Part shown: positions 18,962 to 27,836 of the stretch, in pieces
Numbering within the stretch: position 1 is the first letter of the stretch
Layout of the letters: each line of letters opens with the position of its first letter
Assembly (NCBI GenBank): GCA_964495075.1
Contig: CAZBUJ010000018.1
Coordinates: 1-64,000 of the forward strand
Direction: 5' to 3'
Length of the DNA: 64,000 nt
Source of the DNA: JAFGJQ01 sp964495075
GTDB lineage: Bacteria > Planctomycetota > Phycisphaerae > UBA1845
Made by a program: the position numbers and the translations under genes
The notes under the pieces: model-generated
What the model saw: only the letters and a program-made list of their open reading frames with translations
The model's database searches: none
Told to the model about the DNA's origin: nothing

Positions 18962-19045
18962 CCCGTTCCTCCGCGTTGCCGCCGCGCATCCACTGCGAAG
19001 ATCGGCGTCAGTTTCTCATTGCAGAATCGGTTTCGCCCGTGTCCA

Positions 19046-20215
19046 ATGGCCTCCATGGTCGAGCCGGGTGCGACGCCAACGCGATATGACTTCGATCGGG
19101 TCGTGCGAATAGTGATCACGGCCGGGACCTTGGTCGGCCTGCTGTTGCTCGTGCGATACCTCGCCGATGTCCTCATTCCCTTCGCCATCGCCGTGTTAAT
19201 CGCGTACCTGATCAATCCGGTGGTCGAGGCGGTGGAGAAGCGGATTGGCAACCGCATTGCGGCCACGCTGATCACCGTCAGCGGTTGTTTTGTCGTGATT
19301 GCCGCGTTGATTGTCATCGCCGTGCCGGTGATCGGCGGCGAGCTGGCCGAGTTCGGCACGATTCTCTCCCGCCTGCGCGAAGACAGCGCCGGCTCGCCCG
19401 ACCAACGCACCATCGCCGAGCGGGTCGACGCGTTCATCGAAGGGCAGTCCAACGAGACGGTCAAGGCAGGCCTGGAACGTTTGCGAGAAACGCTGCGCAA
19501 GCGGGATCTCGAGGCGGATGCGGAGCGGCTCGCGCTCAAGGCCGCCAAGAAGGTCTTCCCCGGGTTGCTGGACCTCGTAGGCGGCGTGGTCAGCTTCCTG
19601 CTCGGGCTGTCCGGTCTGATCATCGTGCTGCTGTACACGGTATTCCTGTCGATCGACTACGCGCGCCTGTCGGGTGGCTGGAGGGACTACCTGCCGCCGC
19701 GGCACCGCGCGCGGATCATCGGGCTCGTGACCGAGTTCTCCGGGGCCATGAGCCAGTACTTCCGCGGCCAGTTCCTGATCGCGTCATGCGTGGGCATCTG
19801 CTTCGCGATCGGGTTCTCGATCATCGGTTTGCGCATGGGCATCGTGCTGGGGTTGTTCATCGGCATGCTCAACATGGTGCCCTATCTCCAGAACGTGGGG
19901 ATGGTGCCGGCCCTGATGCTGGCCGTGCTCCGGGCGGTGGAGAATCAATCCAGCGTATTCGTGTCGATCATGCTCGTGCTGGCGGTGTTCGGTGTGTGCC
20001 AACTGATCCAGGACGCCCTCCTTACTCCGAAAATCATGGGCAGGCAGACGGGCTTGCGCCCCGTCGTCATGCTCCTCGCCATCTTCATCTGGGGAAAACT
20101 GCTCGGATTCCTCGGGCTGATCCTGGCCATCCCGTTGACCTGCATTGGCATCGCGTTCTATCGGCGCTTTGTACTCGGCCAGGCGAATGCGTCGGCGGTG
20201 CAGGCGGATTCGTAA
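19046..20215 (+). CDS. AI-2E family (PerM/YtvI-type) membrane transporter
   Basis: This 389-residue multispanning protein has the family pattern. Two or three N-terminal membrane segments (AGTLVGLLLLVRYLADVLIP and following) precede a soluble middle region of about 110 residues rich in Arg and Glu. A C-terminal bundle follows, with FIGMLNMVPYLQNVGMVPAL and the signature region LIQDALLTPKIMGRQTGLRPV. Family members export autoinducer-2 or act as Na+/H+ antiporters, so the substrate is open. ATG 19046 is one of three possible starts (TTG 19019, ATG 19055) and none has a clear ribosome-binding site. A two-way terminator follows. Confidence 0.85.
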   Translation: MASMVEPGATPTRYDFDRVVRIVITAGTLVGLLLLVRYLADVLIPFAIAVLIAYLINPVVEAVEKRIGNRIAATLITVSGCFVVIAALIVIAVPVIGGELAEFGTILSRLREDSAGSPDQRTIAERVDAFIEGQSNETVKAGLERLRETLRKRDLEADAERLALKAAKKVFPGLLDLVGGVVSFLLGLSGLIIVLLYTVFLSIDYARLSGGWRDYLPPRHRARIIGLVTEFSGAMSQYFRGQFLIASCVGICFAIGFSIIGLRMGIVLGLFIGMLNMVPYLQNVGMVPALMLAVLRAVENQSSVFVSIMLVLAVFGVCQLIQDALLTPKIMGRQTGLRPVVMLLAIFIWGKLLGFLGLILAIPLTCIGIAFYRRFVLGQANASAVQADS

Positions 20216-20293
20216 TGGCGTCCCCCGACGGCTGACGTGTTTCTCGCGCGCGATGGCCGCCAATCAACGCCGGGACGTCCACTGATAACAAAC

Positions 20294-20330
20294 AAGGCAG
20301 GCTCGACCCGCTACGGTCGAACCTGCCTTT
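20294..20330. terminator. Bidirectional terminator between convergent genes
   Basis: The arms 20294-20308 and 20315-20329 pair over 15 positions with one G-T pair and a 6-nt loop. AA on one side and TTT on the other fit use in both directions between the permease and the PEP-CTERM gene. Confidence 0.8.
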
Positions 20331-20390
20331 GAACTGGCTCGATTCGTCTGCCGGTCGGTGTCGTGACGATCCCGGCCGGCAGCCAGGGAT

Positions 20391-21692
20391 CTACCGGCGC
20401 CGGCGAACCAGCGCGAGCACGCCCACCGCGAGCAGGCCCAGGGTCGCCGGTTCCGGCACCGCCACCCGGACGATCGCCTCGAACGCGTCGCCGCCGACCA
20501 CCGGCACGAGGTCGACCTCGACGTACACGTAGCCGTCCTCGGCCAGGTCGAGACCCGGCCCGATCACGCCGCTGGCGTTAAAGTCGTCGACAAGGTAGTC
20601 GGCAATCGTGTCGCCGTCCACGTCGATCTCGTCGCCGAGCTTGAGCAGCACCACCGAGTTGCCCATGTCGTCCGCGTCGCCGAAGAACAGGTACTCCACG
20701 GCGGAGGTGCCGCTGCCGCTGCCCCAGATCTGGGCGACCTCGTTGAGGTCGTTGATGCTCAGCGCCCGCACGGAGGACCCGCTGGCCAGCTCGAATCCGC
20801 CCACCGTGTCACCTTCGCGGATGCCGATCGCGCCGTTGTAGGCCACGAACTCGTCCGTTGCCGATGCAGCGTCCGTGTCGCCCGAAAAGACGTAGTTGCC
20901 CAGGTTGTTGGCGTCAACCGCGTCGAACGCCTGCCAGTTGTCGCCGGCGCCGGTGGGGCCACCCTCCCGGGCTACCAGCGACCCGTTAAAGTAGATGAAT
21001 CCATCGGTCGACGTGGAGCCGGTCATGTCCAGCACCTGAACGTGGTTCAGACCGTTGTCCGAGAAGTTGTAGTCGAAGTCGATGCCGGACGTGTCGATGA
21101 TCTGGCCGTCGATCTCCTGCCCACTGTACAACAGCGGGGTGGCCAGTTCGGGGTGCGTCACGTCCGAGGCCCGGTAAATCGCGCGGCCCTGGCTGGAGCC
21201 GCCCACCGTATCCGTCAGCCCACTGATCCAGTGGGCGGTGCCGTCCGGCAACATGGTGGGGCGACTGTTGAACGACGAGTACAGACCGACGAGGCCCGGA
21301 GCCGGCTGGTCCTCCGCCAGCAGGAGGCCCGCGTGGGTGTAGACCGAGTCGGACCCGTTGAACGACGGGCTGTATACGAAACCGCCCGTGTCGCTCACGC
21401 CCATCGTGCCCTCGCCGCCCGTCAGCACGTCGGGCAACGCGTCGCCGGAGAAGAACACCGGACCGGTGTCCCACCAAACGAACCGCTGACTGTCGCTCAG
21501 CGATCCGACGAAACCGACCTTGCCGTTGCCGTCCGTGAACGGGGCGTTCAGGGTCGACACCGTGGCATCGCCAATGGTGTCACCTTCCTTAACGACCATG
21601 TAGGCGGGCACCGGGGGAACCGCCTGCGCGACACCCACCGCACACGCCAAGACCATTAGAATGACTAATTGACCGTTACGAGAGAGTTGCAT
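20391..21692 (-). CDS. PEP-CTERM sorting-domain secreted protein
   Basis: The product is a 433-residue exported protein. It starts with a signal peptide (MQLSRNGQLVILMVLACAVG). It ends with the PEP-CTERM signal VAVPEPATLGLLAVGVLALV followed by RRRR, which is recognised by an exosortase that cleaves and anchors the protein. The body, with repeated motifs such as EGDTVGGFELASG and NDLNEVAQIW, looks like the repetitive choice-of-anchor/DUF7453-type beta-propeller proteins of planctomycetes. ATG 21692 was chosen because AAGGAGG lies nine nt upstream. No exosortase gene is present here. Function is unknown. Confidence 0.85.
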   Translation of the reverse strand: MQLSRNGQLVILMVLACAVGVAQAVPPVPAYMVVKEGDTIGDATVSTLNAPFTDGNGKVGFVGSLSDSQRFVWWDTGPVFFSGDALPDVLTGGEGTMGVSDTGGFVYSPSFNGSDSVYTHAGLLLAEDQPAPGLVGLYSSFNSRPTMLPDGTAHWISGLTDTVGGSSQGRAIYRASDVTHPELATPLLYSGQEIDGQIIDTSGIDFDYNFSDNGLNHVQVLDMTGSTSTDGFIYFNGSLVAREGGPTGAGDNWQAFDAVDANNLGNYVFSGDTDAASATDEFVAYNGAIGIREGDTVGGFELASGSSVRALSINDLNEVAQIWGSGSGTSAVEYLFFGDADDMGNSVVLLKLGDEIDVDGDTIADYLVDDFNASGVIGPGLDLAEDGYVYVEVDLVPVVGGDAFEAIVRVAVPEPATLGLLAVGVLALVRRRR

Positions 21693-22222
21693 TACCTCCA
21701 TCCTCCTTCCAATTGCTTTGCCAAAACCCACATCCCCTAAAATGCGCGCGCCACCCCACGCTGGCGTCGCGCATTCGCGCGCACCGCTTCCTCTCCCCAA
21801 CCACTCCTCTCTCTCTGCCCGTTTGGAATACTTGGCCCGGTGACGCTCGATAGCGTGTACCGTGTGTCACCGCGACCGGCCCCATTGCGTGCTGGTACGA
21901 CGGATAAGGTGCAACGTCGCCCAGCCTGTGGGATTAAGTTTACTACGCGGGTTCACACTTATCAAGGACCGCGACGCCAACCATCGACCTCACAGTACTG
22001 GGAGTCGTGTTGCAGTGACCGGAATCGGATACAGCGAAGGGCGGAAAGGTCGCGCTGCTCCTCGATCGAAAACTATCAAAACCGGCGCCCCGGCGCCATG
22101 GCCACGTCGGTTCGAAGTGGGACGGGGCAGCCCCGGACGCGGGGGCACACCCCGCAACGGAGCCGGGCGGCCTGCATCCCATACGCAGGCGGGCATCTGG
22201 ATGCAGTCGCCCATGTCCGGCG
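21693..22222 (-). other. 530-nt gap with leader of the PEP-CTERM gene
   Basis: No credible gene is present. The first 240 or so bases would be the untranslated leader of the PEP-CTERM mRNA given the promoter at 21937-21965. The rest is the space downstream of the carboxypeptidase gene, where I found no clear terminator. Confidence 0.5.
21937..21965 (-). promoter_or_regulatory. Candidate sigma-70 promoter of the PEP-CTERM gene
   Basis: On the minus strand, TTGATA (21960-21965) and TAAACT (21937-21942) are spaced exactly 17 nt apart, about 245 nt before the start codon. Confidence 0.5.
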
Positions 22223-24463
22223 TCACGGCCCGCCGAAGCTTGACTGAAAAGCTCCAAAGTCGTCCAGGTCGACATCGCCATCATCCTCGAAATCGAACAC
22301 CCCGCAGCCCGCGACGATGCCACCCGCCGGCCCCGACAGGCACCGCCCGAATTCGGCGAGGTCCGATAGATCCACCACGCCGTCGCCGTTGGAATCGCCG
22401 GGCCGCCCCACGCAGCCCGTCGCGTAGATCTGAATGTCGTCGATGTTCCAGCCGCAATACGCCCAGCCTGTATCCGTGGGTCCGAGTGTCCATCGCAGAT
22501 AAACGCTCGGTTGGTTATCCGCCACCGGCGAGATGTCGACGTCTATCGGCGTCCAGAACGCGTCCGCCACTTCCTCGGTGTTCTCCCACACCGTGACCCA
22601 GTTCTCACCGTCGTTGCTGACCCGGACCGACGCGTGATCGTAGGGGGCCTGCTCCACGCCCAGCCACCGCCAGAACGACAGCCGCAAGCCGAATTGGCGT
22701 GTGCAGTCGATCGGCGTGGACGTCAGATGATAGGCGGGCATGTTGTTTTCGTAGTCACCGTCCAGGTTGTAGCCGTACACCCAGTCGCCGGTGTGGCCGC
22801 TGGTGGGGTCCGGTTCGCCGTGCACGCCACCGCCGCCCGTGGGCCGGCCCCAGGCCCATTGCCCCTCGGTCTCCCACGCGGGGTCCTCGGCGAGCGTCTC
22901 TTCAAACACAATCGTGCCGCTGACCATGAACGCGGCGTGGACCGAGGCCGGCGCATCCGCCGGCTCCACCGTCGTACCCCCTTCGCCCGTCACGCTGATG
23001 TAGAACTCGGGCGACGAAGCGCAGTGCGTGGCCGGCAGCACGGCCTCGAACGCGGCGCCTCCCAGTGGACTCAACGGCACCGTCGTGAACGGCCCGGCGG
23101 GATCGTACCGGTAGTGCAGGCTTGCCGTGCTCGGATCGAGTGTTTCCAGGCCGGACGTGATCGCGACCAGGATCGTCGTGTCCTCGCCCGCCACCAGGCG
23201 GTCCGGCAGCCCCTCGGGGAAGCTGATCTGGGTGGCACGAACCTGACTGGTGCCGGCCAGGTACGTCAGGGCCGGAAGCAGTTCCTCGTTGTTGGGGATG
23301 ATCTGGTCCGCGGGCAGGAGGAAGCCGTACAAACCGGTGTCCCGCAGTTCGAAGGAATACGAGAGAATCCCCCGGACCCCGTATGTCCAGTCCAGCGAAT
23401 CCCCGCTGACCGGGTAGATCCCCGTGTAGATCGGACCGATGTCGTACTCGACCCCGTGCACCGCCTCGATCAACTGCTGCATCATCAGCCCGGACGCCTC
23501 GTACTCGTCATGGTCCGGGCAGAACTCGGGTGTGTACCCCCACGGCCAGAGGATCACCTGCGAGTAGCTGTGAATATCGAGCTGGGCGCGAACGTTCGGC
23601 CGGCTGATGAACATGTCACGCAGCACTCGGGTCTCCGGCTCGGAAAACGGCTCCGGACCGCGATACGTTTGCGAACTCGTATATCCGCTCGAACCCTGGC
23701 CGCCCCATCCGAATCCCCAGTTGCGGTTGATGTCGACACCCCACGTCCCGTCCCCGTTGTCGCGGCGGTTCTTGCGCCACAGGCGTTGATCACCGCCGCC
23801 CCAACTGAAGACATACCCGTCCGGATTGGCCACCGGGATCAGGATCCATTCCACGTGATCGACGAGGTCCGTCACCACGAAATCGGTGCCGTAGTTCTCG
23901 AGCAGATGCGTGGCCAGGTAAGGCGGCACGGTCGTGGTGATCCACTCCCGGGCGTGGACCGCGCAGAAATACACGACGGCCGGACTCATCGGGTCCAGGT
24001 CAGGGCCCGCGATCCGGATGCCCCAGATCGGCCGTTCCTCGAGCGACGTGCCCACGTTCACCATCTGGGCCAACGAGGGGTACTGCGACACGAGTTGGCT
24101 GAGGTAATCGACGATCTCTTCGTACGGGTGGTAGGCATCGAACCATCCCCGCGGCGAGACGGCGTGCTGTTCGTCGATCAGCTTTTGCACGTCGGCGATC
24201 CGGACGGTGTACGGCAGACCCATGGCATCCAACGTCGCGAGTGCGCCTGGGGCCATCATGACGTCCATCGGCCCCACGTGCTCCGTCTCGGACCAGACGT
24301 CGGCGGCGATCTTCAGTACCTGCTCCAGCTCGCCGTTGGTCCGCGTCTCCACCCGGACAACGGTATAGCCGTCCAAGCGCTTCGGCGTTTGGCCGCCGGA
24401 CGCGGCGACGTGTATCCACGTGAACACCACCCCCAACGCCATCATTCGAGCAAATGACCACAT
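22223..24463 (-). CDS. Secreted M14 zinc carboxypeptidase with dockerin-like C-terminus
   Basis: This is a predicted extracellular metallocarboxypeptidase of 746 residues. A signal peptide covers about residues 1-22. The prodomain-like region runs to about 105 and the M14 catalytic domain covers about 110-400. Zinc ligands are H170 and E173 (CAVHAREW) and H298 (LDIHSYS). Substrate-binding residues lie in GVDINRNW, and the catalytic glutamate is E372 (YSFELRD). Beta-rich regions follow, including a jellyroll-like segment. The end is a dockerin-like pair (GDSNGDGVVDLSDLAEFGRC and DFEDDGDVDLDDFGAF). An AGGAGGA site precedes ATG 24463. All catalytic residues are intact, so it should be active on extracellular peptides. 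Confidence 0.93.
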   Translation of the reverse strand: MWSFARMMALGVVFTWIHVAASGGQTPKRLDGYTVVRVETRTNGELEQVLKIAADVWSETEHVGPMDVMMAPGALATLDAMGLPYTVRIADVQKLIDEQHAVSPRGWFDAYHPYEEIVDYLSQLVSQYPSLAQMVNVGTSLEERPIWGIRIAGPDLDPMSPAVVYFCAVHAREWITTTVPPYLATHLLENYGTDFVVTDLVDHVEWILIPVANPDGYVFSWGGGDQRLWRKNRRDNGDGTWGVDINRNWGFGWGGQGSSGYTSSQTYRGPEPFSEPETRVLRDMFISRPNVRAQLDIHSYSQVILWPWGYTPEFCPDHDEYEASGLMMQQLIEAVHGVEYDIGPIYTGIYPVSGDSLDWTYGVRGILSYSFELRDTGLYGFLLPADQIIPNNEELLPALTYLAGTSQVRATQISFPEGLPDRLVAGEDTTILVAITSGLETLDPSTASLHYRYDPAGPFTTVPLSPLGGAAFEAVLPATHCASSPEFYISVTGEGGTTVEPADAPASVHAAFMVSGTIVFEETLAEDPAWETEGQWAWGRPTGGGGVHGEPDPTSGHTGDWVYGYNLDGDYENNMPAYHLTSTPIDCTRQFGLRLSFWRWLGVEQAPYDHASVRVSNDGENWVTVWENTEEVADAFWTPIDVDISPVADNQPSVYLRWTLGPTDTGWAYCGWNIDDIQIYATGCVGRPGDSNGDGVVDLSDLAEFGRCLSGPAGGIVAGCGVFDFEDDGDVDLDDFGAFQSSFGGP

Positions 24464-24841
24464 GGATAATCTCCTCCTGTCGCGCGACGCGGGCGATTCG
24501 TGAACCGGCGACCGACGATTCGACCAAGGTACCGGTAAGGCCGAGCGCTCTCCACAGAGTACGGCTCGGGTCGGTCATACTGACCTTTGCATGGACGACA
24601 CAACACCAGCGTCACGTCCGGACCCCGGTTCCAAGGGCTCTTCCGCGGTCCGCCCGTTGCATTGGCCATTCGATCCTCAACAAGTATATCGTCTCGGTCA
24701 GCGAGCACGAAGTGGGGCCGCCCCGCGATCTGGGTGGCGCGGGCCGCCGCTTGACGCTCGCGAGTGATTGGCGGTACCCTGACCCGGCCCGGCGAAGTGC
24801 GGGCGGAGACGGGGCGAACCGCGAGGGACCCGAAGGACGCG
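24464..24841. other. Divergent regulatory region between carboxypeptidase and lepB
   Basis: No gene is seen in these 378 bases. A minus-strand TATACT at 24683-24688 is a possible -10 element for the carboxypeptidase, but no good -35 accompanies it. Promoters for both divergent genes are expected here. Confidence 0.3.
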
Positions 24842-26692
24842 ATGATATCGACTTCGGCACAATCCACCGACGTGAATGCGCCGCCCTTGCCGCCGGCCAC
24901 CCGCGACGGGCCCAAGGATACGATCGAGTCGATCATCGTCGCGTTTATCCTGGCTTTCGTCTTCCGCGCCTTCGTCGTCGAGGCCTTCGTCATCCCCACC
25001 GGCTCCATGGCCCCGACGCTCTACGGCAAGCACGGCACCATGATCTGCGAATCGTGCGGGTGGGAGTTTGCGTACGGTTTGTTGGCCAGCGGAGGTCGCA
25101 TCAGCCGTAACTCGACGGCCCGCTGCCCCAATTGCGGCTTCCAGAACCGGACCGCCGAGTTTTATGATGCCTCGCCGCCACCCAGCATGGAGTCGGGGGA
25201 CCGGATCCTCGTGCTCAAGTGGCCGTTCGACATCGGCGGTGCGTGGCTCGGGCCGCAGCCGTGGCAGGTCGTCGTCTTCAAGAACCCACGCGACGGCGAA
25301 GAGAATTTCATCAAGCGCCTGGTCGGTGTTCCCGGCGAAGTCCTGGAGATCATCGACGGGGACGTCTACGTGGCCCCCGTGGAGGAATTGTCCGACGACG
25401 CGAGGCGCACATTGGAAGCACAGCGCCGCCTCAAGTTTCTGCTCCGCTCCAAGCAGGACCTGTTCGCCAGCATTCATCGCAGCGGCCTCACGCAGGCCCG
25501 GATGGCCGCCAACGCGAAACTGCGAGCCCTCGAAAACGAGATCAACAGCGCAGCGGAGCAGTACGAGCGCGGCCGCGCCAGTCTGCTGCGAGAACTCGAC
25601 GAGGTGCTACGGATCGCTCGCAAACCCGAGGCCGCTCAGGATGCCCTCTGGTACGTGGTGAACGACGCCGATTATCCGTTTTCCGCCGATGACCCGCCGA
25701 CCAATGCTCGCCAGTGGGAACGCGCGACCGATAACGCCAAGAGCCATTGGGAAATGATGGGTCGGTCGATCCGATTCCAGGGGATCGGTGTCCGGGAAGA
25801 GGCCATCGAACTGCGCGGGAAGAAGGTCGACAACTTCAGCGGCTACAACGTGCAGGGCACCAACGCCCATCGACGCGGTCTGGCCAAGCCGACCGTCGCG
25901 GACCTTCGCATCCGCTGCGTGGTAAGCCGCAGGGACGGTGACGGCTACCTCCGCTTCGCGTTGTCCAAGCTGTCACGGTCCTTCTGGGCCACCCTCCACG
26001 CCGACGGGCGCGTTACCTTTCACGGCGGTCAAACCCGCCGCTTCGCGGACGCCAGGCTCATTGCGGAGGGCCGGATCGATTCGTGGGACGTCAATCGTCC
26101 GGTGGAACTCTCGTTTGCCAACGTGGATTACCAGCTAACGCTGACCGTCGCCGGCGAACCGGTCCTCACCACCTCCTGGCTCCGGGAGGTCGAGGCCGGC
26201 CCGCCACCGAACGGACGCGGTACGAGTGATCATCTGACCACAGTGGCCGAAATCCGCCGCCGCGGCGAGGTCGTCGCGAAGTCTTTCCCGCCCACCATCG
26301 TGGCATCCAACATCGACATCGACCTGACCCACCTCGTCGTGGAACGCGATGTCTACTACACGTCGCCCATGCTTGACCAGCCACCATTCGCCGAGTACAA
26401 GCTTGGCGGATGGGGCACGATGGGTAACCCGATCCTGCTGCGCGAGGGGGAGTACTTTGTCCTCGGTGACAACAGCCCTCAGAGCGCTGATTCGCGGCTG
26501 TGGACGGTCGTGGGGCCGCACCTGCGAGCGCGGGGCGAGGCGTATCAGTTGGGTACCGTCCCCGCCGACCAGTTGATCGGGCGCGCGTTTTTCGTGTACT
26601 GGCCGAGCGGGTTGCGGACCGACCTGATTCCGGGACCCCTGCAACGAATCGGGTGGATTCCCAACGTCGGTCGGATGCGATGGATACGTTAA
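24842..26692 (+). CDS. lepB: Signal peptidase I with zinc-ribbon and large internal insertion
   Basis: This membrane protease removes signal peptides from exported proteins. One membrane helix (IESIIVAFILAFVFRAFVV) precedes the catalytic serine S55 in PTGSMAPTL. The general base is K158 in ENFIKRLVGVPGE, and the last box YFVLGDNSPQSADSR is near 538-552. A zinc ribbon (C69, C72, C95, C98) sits between the Ser and Lys boxes. About 340 residues are inserted between the Lys box and the last box, holding a charged helical part and a beta-rich LamG-like part. The total is 616 residues, against about 200-320 in most bacteria. ATG 24842 has AAGGA upstream. It may be the main enzyme for the many secreted proteins here. 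Confidence 0.9.
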   Translation: MISTSAQSTDVNAPPLPPATRDGPKDTIESIIVAFILAFVFRAFVVEAFVIPTGSMAPTLYGKHGTMICESCGWEFAYGLLASGGRISRNSTARCPNCGFQNRTAEFYDASPPPSMESGDRILVLKWPFDIGGAWLGPQPWQVVVFKNPRDGEENFIKRLVGVPGEVLEIIDGDVYVAPVEELSDDARRTLEAQRRLKFLLRSKQDLFASIHRSGLTQARMAANAKLRALENEINSAAEQYERGRASLLRELDEVLRIARKPEAAQDALWYVVNDADYPFSADDPPTNARQWERATDNAKSHWEMMGRSIRFQGIGVREEAIELRGKKVDNFSGYNVQGTNAHRRGLAKPTVADLRIRCVVSRRDGDGYLRFALSKLSRSFWATLHADGRVTFHGGQTRRFADARLIAEGRIDSWDVNRPVELSFANVDYQLTLTVAGEPVLTTSWLREVEAGPPPNGRGTSDHLTTVAEIRRRGEVVAKSFPPTIVASNIDIDLTHLVVERDVYYTSPMLDQPPFAEYKLGGWGTMGNPILLREGEYFVLGDNSPQSADSRLWTVVGPHLRARGEAYQLGTVPADQLIGRAFFVYWPSGLRTDLIPGPLQRIGWIPNVGRMRWIR

Positions 26693-27057
26693 TGCTGTGC
26701 GAAGGGCGGAGTGGCGTGCTCGGCCCGATGAACCGCTTTGCAGAAAAGTTATCCACAAGCGGAAATCCCGGCGGCGGTCCGCTTCGTACGCCTCCCACGA
26801 ACCCCGGCTGGGGCGATCTGCGTACCGGCGTGGAACGGGGTTTGCCCGCTTCCCGGCGTTGAATGTCGTCGTAACTCACTACGGGGTGGGCAGATATCCA
26901 GCAGCCTGGCCCAACGTCGGCGCGATGGGTTCCCCCGTCTTGGCGCGGAGTGGATAGGATAGGCAAGATTGACCACCGCGACTGCACTGGGGTGTTTACC
27001 CCCAGTTTTCAACAGGTCATCCACGGTCAGTCACAGAGGTTCGGAGCTTCAGGATCA
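26693..27057 (+). other. Gap upstream of lptB with one perfect DnaA-box match
   Basis: No gene is seen. TTATCCACA at 26749-26757 matches the DnaA box consensus exactly. TTTTCAACA at 27006-27014 is a weaker match near the other end. A replication origin is not supported, because dnaA, dnaN and an AT-rich unwinding element are absent. Confidence 0.35.
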
Positions 27058-27819
27058 ATGCCTACTGAGCCACTTTTGGAAGCGCGAAACCTCGTCAAAC
27101 GCTACAACGGACGGGCGGTTGTCGACCACCTGACATTCGAGGTCCAGCGCGGCGAAATCGTCGGGCTGCTCGGCCGAAACGGGGCCGGCAAGACCACCAG
27201 TTTCCGCATGGCCGTCGGCATGATCGACCCCGAGGACGGGCAGGTCTTCTTCGACGGGCAGGAGGTGACGCAGCTCCCGATGTACAAGCGGGCCCAGTTG
27301 GGGATGGGGTACCTGTCACAGGAGCCCAGTGTGTTCCAGCGGCTGACGGTCGAGCAGAACCTGCTGGCCATCCTGGAGACTATGCGTCATCTGTCGCGGG
27401 CGGAGCGGCGGCGGGCCGCCGCGGACCTGGTGGAGCAGTTCGGGCTCGGCAGGCAGGCGAGGCAGGAGGCACGCACGCTGTCCGGCGGTGAACGCCGCAA
27501 GCTGGAGATCGCCCGTGCCCTGATCACCAACCCCAAGCTGATTTTCCTGGACGAGCCGTTCAGCGGGGTCGATCCGATCGCGGTGCAGGGATTGCAGCGC
27601 GAGATCCTGGCCCTGCGCAGTCGCGGGATCGCGATCCTGCTCACCGACCACAACGTGCGCGAGACGCTGACCGTCACGGATCGCAGTTACATCATTGACC
27701 AGGGGCGTCACCTGGCCAGCGGCCCGCCGAACGAATTGATCAACAATCCGATCGTACGAGACACGTACCTGGGCACCACTTTCGAGGGTCACGAATTCAC
27801 GCGTCAACCGACCAACTGA
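27058..27819 (+). CDS. lptB: LPS export ABC transporter ATP-binding protein LptB
   Basis: LptB powers extraction of lipopolysaccharide from the inner membrane by LptFG. The 253-residue protein has Walker A GRNGAGKTT (39-47), the Q-loop region GYLSQEPSVFQRLTV, the ABC signature LSGGERRK, Walker B LIFLDEPFSGVDP and the switch His in LLTDHNVRET. The phrase GYLSQEPSVF and the DHNVRETL region are typical of LptB rather than of amino-acid transporter LivG or LivF. ATG 27058 gives the normal length. It is followed 17 nt later by galK. lptA, lptC and rpoN are not adjacent. Confidence 0.92.
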   Translation: MPTEPLLEARNLVKRYNGRAVVDHLTFEVQRGEIVGLLGRNGAGKTTSFRMAVGMIDPEDGQVFFDGQEVTQLPMYKRAQLGMGYLSQEPSVFQRLTVEQNLLAILETMRHLSRAERRRAAADLVEQFGLGRQARQEARTLSGGERRKLEIARALITNPKLIFLDEPFSGVDPIAVQGLQREILALRSRGIAILLTDHNVRETLTVTDRSYIIDQGRHLASGPPNELINNPIVRDTYLGTTFEGHEFTRQPTN

Positions 27820-27836
27820 TTGCGCATGCGGCGCAG

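Noticed and set aside
22511..24457. A 648-residue plus-strand open frame opposite the carboxypeptidase
   Set aside because: The minus strand carries all M14 catalytic residues, so this is its shadow.
26693..27057. A chromosomal replication origin
   Set aside because: Only one perfect DnaA box, no dnaA or dnaN and no AT-rich unwinding region.
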